64,000 nucleotides of DNA from Muricea muricata (Eukaryota > Cnidaria > Anthozoa > Malacalcyonacea > Plexauridae), in the NCBI GenBank assembly GCA_963855995.1, contig OY979730.1, positions 434,501-498,500 on the forward strand, given 5' to 3'. Under the pieces are notes generated by a model. The model saw only the letters and a list, made by a program, of their open reading frames with translations. It was not told the origin of the DNA and made no database searches. The position numbers and the translations under genes were made by a program. This document shows positions 32,661 to 44,566 of this stretch, in pieces. How positions within the stretch are numbered: the stretch's first letter is position 1; each line of letters starts with the position of its first letter.

Positions 32661-33007
32661 GTAAGCTTCCAAAATATGCTATCAGCATGCTGTAAATGCT
32701 ATTTCAGAGATCAGAGATATTTCAGATTGTTAGCTCATGCACAAAAATTAAGCAACTGTCAGAACAACTCAACCCACTCCCCCCCCCCTTCCCACTTAAA
32801 TAGTTTCCCGGGGCCCTTGATCTCATAGAGGCTGGCTTAATGATGATGCTCACCCACACAACAGGTTTCCGATTATTTTGGCTAGATTTTTGAAACCATA
32901 AAGGAATCTGTATAAGCAAAAACATAAAATGAATAAATCATGATTTACATATGCAAATTGGGAACATTCTCTTTTATCAAAGGGGTATAGTACTAGGCAT
33001 GCCCAGA

Positions 33008-33165
33008 CAGTAGCGTAGCCAGCCCGATGATATAGTCCCGCTATGCAAATATTTGCAGTTCACTGACTGTGAAAACAATCAACTTCTAAAGAAATGCACA
33101 ATAAGCATAATCTGAAATTTCATTTTGCATAGCGGGACTAAATCATCAGGCTGGCTACGCCACTG
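33008..33165. mobile_element. hAT-type MITE, family B, second copy
   Basis: Ends CAGTAGCGTAGCCAGCCCGA and TCAGGCTGGCTACGCCACTG are inverted repeats, flanked by TGCCCAGA and TGGCCAGA (8-bp duplication, one mismatch). The interior resembles 1,930-2,072, with ATGCAAAT and the reciprocal TTTGCATAGC. Confidence 0.85.
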
Positions 33166-34128
33166 TGGCCAGATAGCGGTCTAGGAGCGAATGGTGATCA
33201 ATTAAAAAGTCTATACAATAGGTATACCAGGGGGGAGCTTGTAACATTGTATTGCCAGTGTGACTAAGAGAAAATGTCTGCCCCCCCCTTCTTCAAACTG
33301 GTATGTATGCCAATGATAATTAGAACTAATGTATACCTGTTTGTTTGCATTAGAAATAAAAACAACATGAAATTGATTGACATCCACTTTTTCCTTTAGC
33401 AAATGCTTGCAAAGTTTCCATATGTTTTCTTCACTAAAGGATTAAAAAGGATATTAGATGTTGGAGCTTTGGTGGTGAACTGAGGCTCAACCACCTGTCA
33501 TTCACCTCTAAGGTGTTGTAGTGGAAAGTGGATAGAGCACAAGGAAACACTCTGCCTAAAGTCGTCCATTTTCTTTGGGTACTGCCATGGCTTGCAGCAG
33601 CTTGATGACGACAGGTCTGTTGCAAGCTGTCAACAAACTTTTTGCAAGTTGATTATCAAAACTGGTTATCCATATCTTGTTGTGAGTTGTTTCAACAAGT
33701 TATGACAAGTCTGATGTTGTTGCAACTTGATGAAATCTGTTCCACTTGCAACAAACAGATAAAATTGACATCAAGTAAAAATACCCACCAATAACATTGA
33801 GTGTAAATACAATTTTCCGGAGTAAGATTGAGTTCTTCCATCAAGATTACTTTTAAATTTTCCCTCCAACAACTTTTGATGCATGGTATTTAGCGAATAA
33901 AATACCCGCTTTTAGGGTGCGCATACTAAAAATCAGGCAATGCAGGCATGCCTGCATGCAACCGCTTTCTTCCTTGAAATCAGGCAAAGCTCGTTTCAGA
34001 TCCCCTAATTTTGCGCCACGTGTATTCTAAATACAAAACAATAACAGTGTTTAATATCGAAAAAGTCTTATGTCCAATATCTAATGTGTATTTCGATTTT
34101 CACAAGCATTTTGTCTCAAGCTAGCTAA

Positions 34129-34586
34129 ATGGGAGATACAAACTCAAGCGGTTCTGCACCATTTGAACGGTTCAACATTGATGTGAAATTGCTTCTGATT
34201 CCTGGTGGTCTGCTGGTAATATTTGTTGGTACGGCTTCATATTGTTATAAATTCATCTCGATATAAGTATATGCTTCACAATTACAATATTTGTCTTCTA
34301 TATAAATATTTATGTCTTTATATTTGTTGGGGGTTTTTGTTAAAAAATTGAATTGCAAGTAATTTCTTTTGCAATTTCCAAACAATATTTGTTTATTGTT
34401 GTTTCCTGTTTATTGGTTATTGTTTACTCGTATTTTAAAATACGTCAGCGGTGTTCAAATAAATCGACTTTTTTTCTTTCAGTACTTATGATATATAAAT
34501 TGTTAAAGAATGAAAGCAACAAGAAGAAAGTACGAGAGGAGAAGAAAATGAAAAAACAAGAAAAACGAGACAAGAAAAAGACATGA
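34129..34586 (+). CDS. Possible two-exon small single-pass membrane protein (67 residues)
   Basis: Exon 34129-34228 and exon 34483-34586 join across a GT-AG intron (TTGTTG|GTACGG to TTTCTTTCAG|TACTTATG) to give one frame from ATG to TGA. The protein starts MGDTNSSGSAPFERFNIDVK, has a hydrophobic segment LLLIPGGLLVIFVVLMIY at about residues 21-38, then a tail made almost only of lysine, glutamate and arginine (KKKVREEKKMKKQEKRDKKK). This is the plan of several short integral membrane proteins with a basic cytosolic tail, but I recognise no family. The splice sites sit exactly at the edge of the hydrophobic segment and read-through of the intron would end in a stop soon after. It is below the size usually called and could be spurious. 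Confidence 0.5.
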
Positions 34587-34959
34587 CAAATTAGCAAAGT
34601 AGATATGAGAACTAACAACTTAATTTATAAATTTGTACAATTCTATCACAAATTGTATTTACTAGTGGAACACCAACATTTATTTTAGAAGAGATTTTTT
34701 AAAATTTGGATTAGGCTAATAAATTATTTGCTATAATTTTTTAGTGGAAATAATTGAAGTTAGTGGTAACAATATGCAATGTGAATTGAGAGCTTTAGTT
34801 GTTGAGAGTTTTGGAGCAATTGAGATACCATAAAATCCACTACTTCTTGGTAGATGGTACCAGCACTCTTCTAAGTGTCTGTAGAATGGTAATATAGCTT
34901 GAAATCACCAATCTAGGGTAGGGTGATATCAGAGCTGTAGATATAAAATAATTATATAT

Positions 34960-35850
34960 AGTCCTGATAATTGATTTGAGAGTAAATACCACGGACACAA
35001 AAATGTGGAAATTTGTAGATGATGTCTCATCTTCTGAAAACCTTACCTCGAATAGTCATTCTGCCACCCAGTCAACCCTTCATAATATTAGCTCATGGAC
35101 ATCTAACAATTGTATGAAACTAAATGCTAAGAAGTGCAAAAAGCTTCGAATTTGCTTCCATAAGGGGCCCTTAAAGAAACGCCACAGTTATCACCTCGAA
35201 CAATCGACGGTCACCAGAAACGGTACGATCCCACAAAGTTTGGGGTTAATTATTCAAAACAACCTAAAATGGGGTGAGCAAATTTTTTCGACAATTACCA
35301 AGGCATCCAAACGGTTATATGCTCTTCGGGTTTTAAGTCGTGGAGGAGTTCCCCTGCTGACCTCATCAATGTACACTATGCGCTTTTTCGTTCTATTTTG
35401 GAATACTGCTGCTGGATGTGGGATTATGCCATGCCGCGCTATTTGTCGGACGAACTGGAAAAGGTGCAAAATCGTGCAATGCGTATTATTTCCCTGGTCA
35501 TTCATATGATGGGGCTCTCCAGTTAGCTCATTGTGCAAGACTAAGTGACAGGCGACACAAAACGTGTATTAGGAGTTAGGACTTTACAAAAGATCGCCCT
35601 TAAGAGTGCAGGACCATCAGCTGAACATGCGACAGAGAGCTTAAGCGCCCAACAATATCAGATTAGGAACCTAAATTATTTCTCCAAATCATTTCTCTAA
35701 TATACAGTTGAAACTGAACGCTTGAAAAACAGTTTTTTCCCAAAAGCAATTGTGCAACTGAACAGTACGAATTAGAGAAAGAAGGCCAATTTTAGGGAAC
35801 ATCAGACAAGAATCTGTAGAACATCAAAGCACTGGGATGAGAGGCTCTAT
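34960..35850 (+). pseudogene. Decayed 3' end of a non-LTR retrotransposon (reverse transcriptase C-terminal part)
   Basis: The frame at 34976-35509 has the reverse-transcriptase active-site remnant KFVDD, then W-x-x-N-N-CMKLNAKKCK and LGLIIQNNLKWGEQI, the usual order after the catalytic motif in jockey/CR1-like elements. From about 35,360 the resemblance switches to another frame, which shows a frameshift, and further stops follow. Only the end of the element is left, a 5' truncation typical of this class. It is inactive. Confidence 0.7.
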
Positions 35851-36020
35851 GGATCTTTCGAAATGAGTATAATCTATTATCCTATTATTTCTAGCTGGTA
35901 GCCTTGTACCAAACAAAAAAAAAATATTGTCAATTTGTGCTGCATTGCTGGAAAGCTGCCTTAATTAAATAAAATCAAACAGTTGAAAATTTCATGCAAG
36001 CATACCCAAGGAACCGTATT

Positions 36021-36040
36021 ACGTCACCACGTGACGTCAT
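36021..36040 (+). promoter_or_regulatory. CRE plus E-box cluster upstream of the CD225 gene
   Basis: ACGTCACCACGTGACGTCAT holds a CRE half-site (ACGTCA), an E-box CACGTG and a full palindromic CRE TGACGTCA within 20 bp. A likely 5' UTR exon ends at a donor AAAG|GTAAGAAT near 36,191 and is joined to an acceptor TTTACAG at 36,515, so the cluster sits where a promoter would be expected. Binding by ATF/CREB or USF-type factors is inference. Confidence 0.5.
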
Positions 36041-36570
36041 AAGCAGATGTTTGTTTCAATGTTTCCACAGATGAGACAGCATATTTGTATTTTGTCTGGG
36101 TTATATTTCGTACTTGTGTGAGGTTCCTGACATTGCTCACACAATATATTCACTTAAATTGTTGACTTCAATTATTTTGAAAGAATTTAAAGGTAAGAAT
36201 CGTATTTTACTTCGTGTATTCAAGCATTAAATGTCCTAAAGTACGTAACATTTATCGCAATTAGCCTATCTATTCTGACAGTATGAAACCAAAGGTTTAG
36301 GATGGATTATGTTATTTGATATAAACGGCCATCTATATCGTTAAAATTCATCGTCGATTAAATGACATTTATTCGTATGTGTATATCATGGCAAGTACTG
36401 GGTTGAAAGCAGTTTTTTTGGTGCAATTGTACACGTCTTGGCATAGTTGGGAACATTGCGATAAAATTAGCCACGTAAAACGTCAATAATTCCTTTGGTA
36501 CGCTTTTTGTTTACAGGAAAACTACAAAGATTTTAACTCGGCTCTACTTGTATTTCAATCAAAGAACTTG

Positions 36571-38365
36571 ATGGCAAGCGAAGGTATGAACTGTAAAACG
36601 AAGCCACAGATGAGTAGATGACTAGTTAAAACACATAGGCATTTGTTTTCCTTCGACAAACTGACACGACGCTGCCAGTGTGAGTAATTATGGATGGTCA
36701 AACATGCAAGTAATTACATTCGACACAACAACAAAACACCTTTATTCAAATCTATGGAACTCCCTCGTATTTATATGCGCCACTTACGCTGATCTATTCA
36801 AAGTGTTATTATTCTCACAGGAGTTTGAACATTTATTAAAAAACAATTTATATGCTTGGAAACCGTTCTCAACTGTTACAAACTAATAGCATGGCTTTTC
36901 AGGAGATTAGTGATTAAATGGCCCTTACCCTCGGGAGCCTCCCTTGGGTTACGGGGCAATTTAATCACTAATCTCCCTCAAGCAATGCTATTACTTATAA
37001 ATGTATATACGTTCATTTATGTAGCAATAAAATCACTACTAACATCTCAAAACATCAATTGTTAATTGTTTCAGGTAGCAAAACATATGTTCTTATGTGC
37101 ATAATTATTTTTAGTATCCATACATACAAAGCTACTACAGAATTTTTATGGTTTTATCCACATGTATTCCCAAATTGACTCCTGTGTATTGTGATAAATA
37201 GATGTTTTTCAATTTTAGGACCCCCTCCCCCATATAACACATCATACCAACCGGATGCACCTCCTCAACCCCCACCAAACTCTGCTCCGTACCCTAACCA
37301 ACCCACCTACCCTCCGACAGCACCACCAAGTTACTCAGCCAGCCAGGAGCAACCAAAGGCATACCCTGCACAAACTGGGGCAGCAGCGCCTTATCCTCAA
37401 CAACCTGGGTATGGTCTGCCTGGCTATGGTCCACCAGGGTATCCACCTCAAGGGGCTGCCCCGGGGTATACAACACAAGCTGTCGGAGTTAGCTATCCTA
37501 CACATGCCCAAACAACAGTCATAACCCAGGTACAATGTACATAATATTATTTGTGTTTTCCTTTGGGGGTAATGGACAGTTTGTGTAACAGACTAACATT
37601 TGATTTAGGCAAAACAAACAAAATCTTTTACTTCAGCTAGAAAGAGGATCTTAATATTAGTACAACTGCTTACGTTTGCCCTAATTGCACTCTTCCACAA
37701 ACCAGAACAATGTCTAGCCATGTGAATAATCCAAAGTTGGGAATTCGGTAGCAATGAAATGATGAGCTTGAACTTTTAATCTAATTGTTAAATAATAACC
37801 CTGTCTAATTCTTTTAGCAACCTGCTCATGGGGCAGTTATTATACATGGTTTGGCACCTCCACCTGACTATATGATTGTTTCCATCATTGGTACATTGTG
37901 CTGTTTCTGTATTGGTATATTTGCCTTGGTGAAGTCATTGAGGGTATGCAAGATTTTGTTTCTGTAATTTATAATCGAATTTATAGTGTGATAACTAATG
38001 TGTGATAAGTGGTATGACTGTGGATTAGTTTAAAAATATTACATGGTCATTAAACTCAACTTTAATCAGTCATTCTATTGTTAAGCAGCAATTGCAATGT
38101 TAAATCCTGTATCACACATACTACTGTCCATTATGTAATACATACTAAACAAGTACAATAGACAAAACAGTAAATACAAACCTGATTCTGACCATATATT
38201 TTCTAGTCTCGTGAACTGTACAGAGCTGGAGATCATGCTGGTGCACAGGAGATGGGTTTGCGAGCAAAGAAACTTGCCAATGTTGCTATCTTTGTGGCCA
38301 TTTGCATTTATGTCTTCATTGTTGTCATGCGTATTGTTCTCAGTCTTACACTTAGTAGTAGATGA
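36571..38365 (+). CDS. CD225/dispanin-family proline-rich two-pass membrane protein
   Basis: Exons 36571-36583, 37219-37529, 37818-37943 and 38207-38365 give 202 residues. The first coding exon carries only MASE and one base of the next codon. Residues 5-108 are a P/Y/Q-rich cytosolic region (repeats such as PPPPYNTSYQP, GYGPPGYPPQG) with PPxY-type motifs that could recruit WW-domain ligases. The CD225 region follows: PPPDYMIVSIIGTLCCFCIG (TM1 about 126-147, with a double cysteine that is palmitoylated in relatives), a loop ALVKSLRSRELYRAGDHAGA with the conserved basic and G-D residues, and TM2 at about 173-197. Related proteins (IFITM, PRRT, SynDIG, TMEM91 types) affect membrane fusion or vesicle traffic; which subgroup this belongs to is unclear. 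The start is fixed by the phase 1 join to the proline-rich exon. Confidence 0.85.
36884..36993. repeat. 110-bp palindromic element in CD225 intron 1
   Basis: Ends TAATAGCATGGC and GCAATGCTATTA pair, followed by GGAGATTAGTGATTAAAT against TTTAATCACTAATCTCC, with a GC-rich centre containing GGGAGCCTCCC. It is non-coding and MITE-like. Confidence 0.7.
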
Positions 38366-38629
38366 ACATTTCTATAATTCAGCGTCATTCCGAATAACCT
38401 GTTTAAATCATTAGCACTTTGTGCTCTAAATAAACTTGTATATTTAATTACTGCCTTGCTGTAAAGTCCAACAACTATGTCATTAGTAGCATTGTTAAAT
38501 AAGGAAATTGCTTGGCGGTCAACTATACACGTATTTGCTGTTTTATGCATTTTATAAGCAAGCAGATCCTTCCATATATAGTCTTAACCAAACACAGTGC
38601 CAATACCTGTGATGAATAATTAACTTGAT

Positions 38630-38785
38630 GAGATAAATGTGTTTCTGTTTGACCAATGTGCCCTTGGTTCATATAGGCCTGAAAATTTGGGGAGGGGGTG
38701 GGCAGTAAGTCTACCCCTCCCAAAAATTTCAGGCCTGTTATGCTATGAACACATTGGTCTAACAGAAGCACATTTAAATATATGT
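38630..38785. repeat. Foldback element, about 155 bp
   Basis: AAATGTGTTTCTGTTTGACCAATGTG pairs with CATTGGTCTAACAGAAGCACATTT (each shown in part), and inner arms AGGCCTGAAAATTTGGGGAG and CTCCCAAAAATTTCAGGCCT also pair. Likely a MITE without visible target duplication. Confidence 0.7.
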
Positions 38786-39033
38786 TACATGGTATATACT
38801 AATTATGGTTATATATAATAATATATAACCCTAATTAGTATATACTATATAATATATAATACATAATATTAAAAAGCACAATATTATATATAACCCTAAT
38901 TAATGCGAGTTTTATAATATATTTACACTGGTACATTTGTATGCACAATGTGTAATAAATGTCAATATGCTTACATGAAAACTTGTTGAATCGTATCTAT
39001 GTAATTATCATTTAGACATATAATTCCGTATTT

Positions 39034-39079
39034 AGAAAAATTTGCATTTGCATGACCAAATGTCGGCCTGGCTTCGCCT
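39034..39079 (-). mobile_element. Half copy of hAT MITE family B
   Basis: The reverse complement matches the left 45 bp of the element at 1,930-2,072 almost base for base (GCGAAGCCAG, CGACATTTGGTCATGCAAAT, GCAAATTTTTCT). The other end is missing, so this is a truncated copy. Confidence 0.8.
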
Positions 39080-39917
39080 TTGAGAATATGATACCACTTT
39101 GATGATATCAAGTAGGTACTAATGAGATGTGAGAACGTAAAGGTCCAGAGAAAAAAATTGATCTTCCAATGTTCCCCTTCATTGTTAATTTTACCAATAT
39201 TCATCAGTCACTCTTCTCGTGATCTAAACTTTCTTTAAATGTTTCAACCTCTTTCCTGTTCATTTTCCATCAATACATGTCGTTTGTTCCATAGTTAAGT
39301 TCGATAATCAATTCGAAGTTCAGCAGGTGATTGGGCAGGTATATAACATTAAGTAAAGGATATGTCACGTAGCTACTGACAAGATACGAAAACGTAAGAT
39401 ATAGACGAAGATGAAGAATGTTCATTTATAGCGCAAGCTAGAGTTCCTGAACCAACCCATAAAATCTCAAAAAATATTTTTGTGCACATTATTGTATATG
39501 ACAGAGTGCTGTACAGGACAGTTACGATAGGAAGACATGTCATTGACAACAATACAATTATGCAGTCATGAAACCATAACTACCACCGACCAAACAACTT
39601 AATATAACCGCAGCACAGCGAAATACAATAACAATACAACTTACAGTACAATTAAACATTGCACACCTCTTTTCCATATATCCATATGCAAAAATATTTT
39701 AGAAGGCATGAAAAACGACAAAAACTAGCATTTTTTGAAGTGTAAGCCTATGGATATTGAAACAACGAGTATAATGCTAATGAATCGAGTGGAAACCAAA
39801 TTGACTTTGCTCTTTGAGAAATATAGGCAAGTAGAGAAAGGGCTAGATCTTAATACCAGGCAACGCAATTTAAAAATTGAAAGAAAAAACTACCACCTAG
39901 CTACAGCAATTAGCAAT

Positions 39918-40892
39918 ATAAGGGACGGACCATTAAATTTTCGAGGGCAGAGTTGGGCAAACACTAAAAAAAATTCCCGCACTAAGAAAATACGGAGAGA
40001 GAATATGGTGCACAAATAAACAAATTTTAAAAGAGTCGAAATTAACTTAATACCAATGTTCATTACTGAATTGGTATATAATTTCAAAGTGCAACGTGAA
40101 TGGCATATTAAAAACAAATAAATGGAAAGATGTAAAAGTCTGAGTATTTATTTCTAATTTATAAGTCAAACTCAACACCTCCACAACTTCCGTATCTTCT
40201 TCCTCCTCTTCTTCTTCTATCAAGTTTACAGCCATTGAATCTTCTTCCTTTTCCGTTTTCTTTTGCTTCCTCTCCTCTTTAGAAATATTTTTTTCCTTTT
40301 TCGCAAGCGAGCTGTATGGCAGGATGGGATCCAATTTTCTCACTTTTCACTATGCAGTAATTTCCTGAGCTTAACCAGCGCTGGGCTCACTCTCTCGTAA
40401 ATGTCCGATATACGTTGATTTTTACAGGAAGGAATGTCACATTCATACTGTGCTGAAGCCGAAACATAATCACGGTAGGATCCAAAAAAACGATACTTAT
40501 AAAAAACAAATGATTGTACAAGAAGGGCATATATTATCTTGCTGTATTTATATTAAGATAACATTGCTCTAAAAATTGCTCTAAACTAAAATTGGTATAA
40601 GAATAGAGAGTCAGAGAGATTTTTTTTTAATTATATAATTGAGCCTGTACTAAAGCAATATATGTTTCAGTTTTCATAAAAAATGATCAATTTGGAATTT
40701 TTTGTGGTATACCACCTTCAAAGAGAATTAAAGGGACATATGGGTGTGTGAAAAGAAATCTTGCAATGAAATTTAATGGAAAAAGAAAATCCAACGTGTT
40801 TAACCGGCGCGAAAAAACACATGCACAAAAAAATTGCCCAACGCTCCTCTCAAAAATTTAATAGCCCGTCCCTCCCGTCCCTAAGATTATCT
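39918..40892. mobile_element. Inverted-repeat element of about 975 bp (AGGGACGG ends)
   Basis: The left end reads ATAAGGGACGGACCATTAAA then TTTTCGAGGGCAGAGTTGGG, and the right end is its imperfect complement, GCCCAACGCTCCTCTCAAAA then ATTTAATAGCCCGTCCC. The interior carries a decayed coding segment (40,047-40,510, minus). The size suggests a deleted DNA transposon that still holds part of its own or captured coding sequence. Confidence 0.6.
40047..40510 (-). pseudogene. Decayed coding segment inside an inverted-repeat element, function unknown
   Basis: On the minus strand a frame from about 40,510 reads FGSYRDYVSASAQYECDIPS and then ISDIYERVSPALVKLRKLLH before a stop at 40,340-40,342. A second frame from about 40,343 continues KLDPILPYSSLAKKEK and a glutamate/lysine-rich tail to 40,047. 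The composition of the first part looks protein-like and the two frames may be one old gene broken by a small indel. I recognise no family. Confidence 0.35.
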
Positions 40893-41317
40893 CTAAGCAT
40901 GGAAACTCTTACTGACTTGTTACTAACGCAAATTAAAAGGATGAATTCATAAGGTTTCTTGTTTTGTAGAGCTGCAATCATTGCTTAAAAAAGTCTACCT
41001 AAATCACAGAGCATACAGAGGTTCAACTTCTCATAGCTTAGCCAGACAGCCAGTACGCTAAGAATAGGCCTTTTCCCCCTGGCCATTTTTAATATCTATG
41101 ATTGGTGACTACTTTGAGTATTTTCAGGGGGGAGAATGCCCCACCCTGAACTACACAAGATTCGACCAATTCGACTGTGACTTGTGATTACGGTGACAGA
41201 TGTGATTGGTTGCATTTGATCATGTGACAAAAATATATATTGGAGTAATCGATGACAAAATTTCCAGCTGCCAGGCGGTGTAAAACCGTCAAAGCGCCAA
41301 TCGGGTGGTAATTCAAA

Positions 41318-44300
41318 ATGGAGTTTCTTCTAGGAGTTGAAGGGAAAGATTTTGTCATGGTTGCAAGCGATTGTAATCAAGGACGAAGTATTGTGCGGAT
41401 GAAAGATGGTAAAATATAATCCTTTTAATCTTGTTCTGCTTTCATTCATTGAAGCTCATTGTGCAAAGTTAACAAAAATTGTGTGTTTTGAGAATTTAAA
41501 TAAAAGTACTTTTTAGATCATGACAAAATGTTCAAATTAAGTGATAAACTGGTAATGTTGGTGACTGGAGAGTCTGGTGATACTGTTCAGTTTGCTGAGT
41601 ATATAGAGAAAAATATACAATTGTATAAAATGAGGAATGGTAAGACATTCAGGATAAATTATTACAACAATATCAGCATCATTCCAGTCTGGAAAGTTTG
41701 TATTGTGCAACCGATATCTCAGTTGCGCAGTTTTGATGTTCCCCATATATTTTATACTAAATTTTCGAAGTCTCGGGCGTGCAATTTGCAAACATTCCAG
41801 TCAGGGCATCATTTACAATGTAATTTAATAATGAGTCCAAACCTCCCAAGAGCTGGGAATTTGAACCAGAAGTACATAACTACTAACCAGTATGACTATA
41901 TATTTTTCCCTTTTGTTACACCTTATACATAAATCATGATCTGGGCCATTTTTCTTTGGAAACAGGAATTTATGCATTGTTATTGGTCACTCGTTGCAAA
42001 CAGTATACAAGGTCACAATCACAATTTATGCACAAGGTCTATATTTTGTAATAATTTTAGGCATGAACATGCTGTGTATTTGCACACTTAAAATTTTGTT
42101 ACACTGGGGCATTTGAACATATTTTTTGCGCAGAGGGCGGGGAATTTGAAAAGTCAAGTTTTAAAAAAGTTCAAATTCCTGGGACTCCTTGGGGGGGGGG
42201 GGGCGTGGTGAAGTTTTAAATTGATTGGTACACTAGGTAATGCAGTGATGTTGTAGTGACCCAGCCTAAGGAAGACCAATTGTGATTGAAATATCTATTT
42301 TCGAAGAAGGATGTTGGCATGGGTGGTGCCAGCAACTGGTCATCCTTTTAGTAGCACATTTTTAGTATCTATATAAATTATAATAATTTACAGTAATTGT
42401 TTTGCCATAATGGATGATAATGTACAATGTAGGATACGAACTGTCACCACATGCAGCTGCCAACTTCACTAGAAAGGAGCTTGCTGATTATCTTCGTAGT
42501 AGGGTATGTCATTGAATTCCTCATTCTCACACCACAATTGTGGAACTAGCTTGAGCTAAAAAATGACTTTAACTGCAGAATGCAGTTTTTGAACATGTTT
42601 AGAAAGTTTGAGAAAATCACTATCTGGGTTGGCTGTGTAAAATAGTGACTATGATTAGTGGAAAGGTCAACTATGACAACTATAAAGATAACTATGATTA
42701 GTGGAAAGGTCAACTATGACAACTATAAAGATAACTATGATTAGTGGAAAGGTCAATTATGACAACTATAAAGATAACTATGATTAGTGGAAAGGTCAAC
42801 TATGACAACTATAAAGATAACTATGATTAGTGGAAAGGTCAACTATGACAACTATAAAGATAACTATGATTAGTGGAAAGGTCAACTATGACAACTATAA
42901 AGATAACTATGATTAGTGGAAAGGTCAACTATGACAACTATAAAGATAACTATGATTAGTGGAAAGGTCAACTATGACAACTATAAAGATAACTATGATT
43001 AGTGGAAAGGTCAACTATGACAACTATAAAGATAACTATGATTAGTGGAAAGGTCAACTATGACAACTATAAAGATAACTATGATTGGTGGAAAGGTCAA
43101 CTATGACAACTATAAAGATAACTATGATTAGTGGAAAGGTCAACCAATCAGAACAACTTATTTTGTACTTAATTTAATCACTTTTTAAGTACAAAACAGT
43201 GATTAAAAGAAGTGATTAAGAGTTTTCTACAAGCGACCTCTGGTTGAGAGGGCAATGCATCTTTCATACAATCAACCTCCCTTAGTTAATTCTTTGCTCC
43301 TTTTTCAGACCCCATATCAAGTGAATTTATTGCTGGCAGGTTATGATAAACACTCAGGGCCAGAATTGTACTACATGGATTACCTGGCATCGCAACAAAA
43401 GGTACAATATATACAGAATACTATTCACACAATTTGTGTGCGTAAATTTTCGCTAAAATCGTTCATTTTATGAATCATGTTTAGAAAAAACAGTGCATAG
43501 TAAAGCTAAACTCTTGCTATCTGTTTCGAATGTATTTAACAATGTAAGAATGGATATTTTTCAAATGTAGTTCAAAATCAAAAGAATGGATGACATGAAG
43601 ATTATGGACACAATTGTTTTGTAGAAATCTAATTCATAATGAACCTGCCGTCGTTGTGCTTTGTTCAACCAGTGTTTCCACTTTTCAATACTGACATCTC
43701 CTTCACATTTTCACAATGGAAATTTGCTACTCTTGACTATCCTGTTCTTGAGTTTCAGGCTGTATTTTGAACCCTAATAAGTACCAAATTGATACCATAT
43801 TGTATAAGTTATGTAGAAAATGTTACTGAATGATTTTGTTTTTATAAATAGGTACCATTTGCTGCTCATGGTTATGGAGCATTTTTCACTTTGGGAATTT
43901 TAGACAGATATTATCAAGCAGGTGGATATGTTGACTATTGTTTGTTTGAATACCCCTCCGTGCCCAAAGAATGAGGGGGTAACCATTTTAAGATGCTAGC
44001 GTATCCTGTATGCTAACCTAAGCTTGCTCATTTTCATCATCAAGAATTTGAATGTTCACGAATAGTAATCATTCTACTGTTGTTCTTTTTTCAAGATATG
44101 TCCATAGAAGAAGCTGAAAAAGTCATCAAACAATGCATTGCTGAGGTATGGTTTGTTTATTGGTTTGTGAAATAAAACTGGTCAGACTTGGTAGTCTACA
44201 GCGATACGAAACAGCGAAACAACAGAACAAAACAACAAAATGATGAATCTAAACCGAAAAACAAAGTAACAAAAGAAATGAAAGAAAGAAAAAAGGAAAC

Positions 44301-44566
44301 GAAAGAACGAAACGGTGACAGGAGCAAATGTGTTTCGTGGTTTCTTTCCATCGTTTCGCTGTTTCGTTTCGTGGTTTCGTTTCATTTTTCCGTTCATTAG
44401 AAACGTTCCTGTCTCTCTCTCTCTCTCTTGTACTAAACCTCTGAATTTTCCTTTCTTCTAGCTTCAGAAACGATTCCTAATCAACATGCCAAGTTTCATA
44501 ATCCGTTACATTGATAAAGATGGTATCCATGATTTGGAGAAACCTGAAACTGTTGTACCACTGTAA
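41318..44566 (+). CDS. PSMB2: Proteasome subunit beta type-2
   Basis: Seven exons (41318-41408, 41517-41639, 42433-42503, 43309-43401, 43852-43921, 44096-44145, 44462-44566) give 200 residues against 201 in human PSMB2, with closed phases. This is subunit beta-4 of the 20S core, one of the non-catalytic beta subunits. It starts [18 protein letters not shown] with no propeptide and no N-terminal threonine, as expected. Highly conserved blocks are [27 protein letters not shown] (in part), [50 protein letters not shown] and [12 protein letters not shown]. The C-terminus is slightly shorter than in vertebrates. Intron 3 carries an eleven-copy 43-bp minisatellite. Confidence 0.97.
42647..43145. 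repeat. 43-bp tandem repeat, about 11.5 copies, PSMB2 intron 3
   Basis: The unit, TATGATTAGTGGAAAGGTCA followed by ACTATGACAACTATAAAGAT and AAC, repeats with only two or three substitutions in 500 bp (one TCAATTATG, one GATTGGTGG). The near identity of units points to recent expansion. Confidence 0.95.

Larger units (their letters stand above)
30308..34128. other. Intergenic region with transposon remnants
   Basis: About 3.8 kb between SECISBP2 and the small membrane-protein candidate. It holds a foldback element (30,640-31,090), a four-copy minisatellite (32,555-32,660), a hAT MITE (33,008-33,165), and between about 33,600 and 33,780 a stretch repeating CAAGTTG/CAACTTG words. No coding sequence is supported. 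Confidence 0.65.
38366..41317. other. Intergenic region with inverted-repeat elements
   Basis: About 3 kb with the foldback at 38,630-38,785, TATATAACCCTAATTA repeats near 38,800-38,910, a half MITE at 39,034-39,079 and the large inverted-repeat element 39,918-40,892. The PSMB2 promoter lies at the right end. No intact gene is seen. Confidence 0.65.

Noticed and set aside
33434-33625. 63-codon minus-strand frame
   Set aside because: It lies in repeat-like sequence followed by CAAGTTG/CAACTTG words, with no protein-like conservation.
39735-40019. 94-codon plus-strand frame next to the inverted-repeat element
   Set aside because: It runs into the terminal repeat of the element and matches no family; compositional bias alone explains it.
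42647-43145. Regular repeats considered as a CRISPR array
   Set aside because: Units are contiguous 43-mers with no unique spacers, in the intron of an animal proteasome gene.
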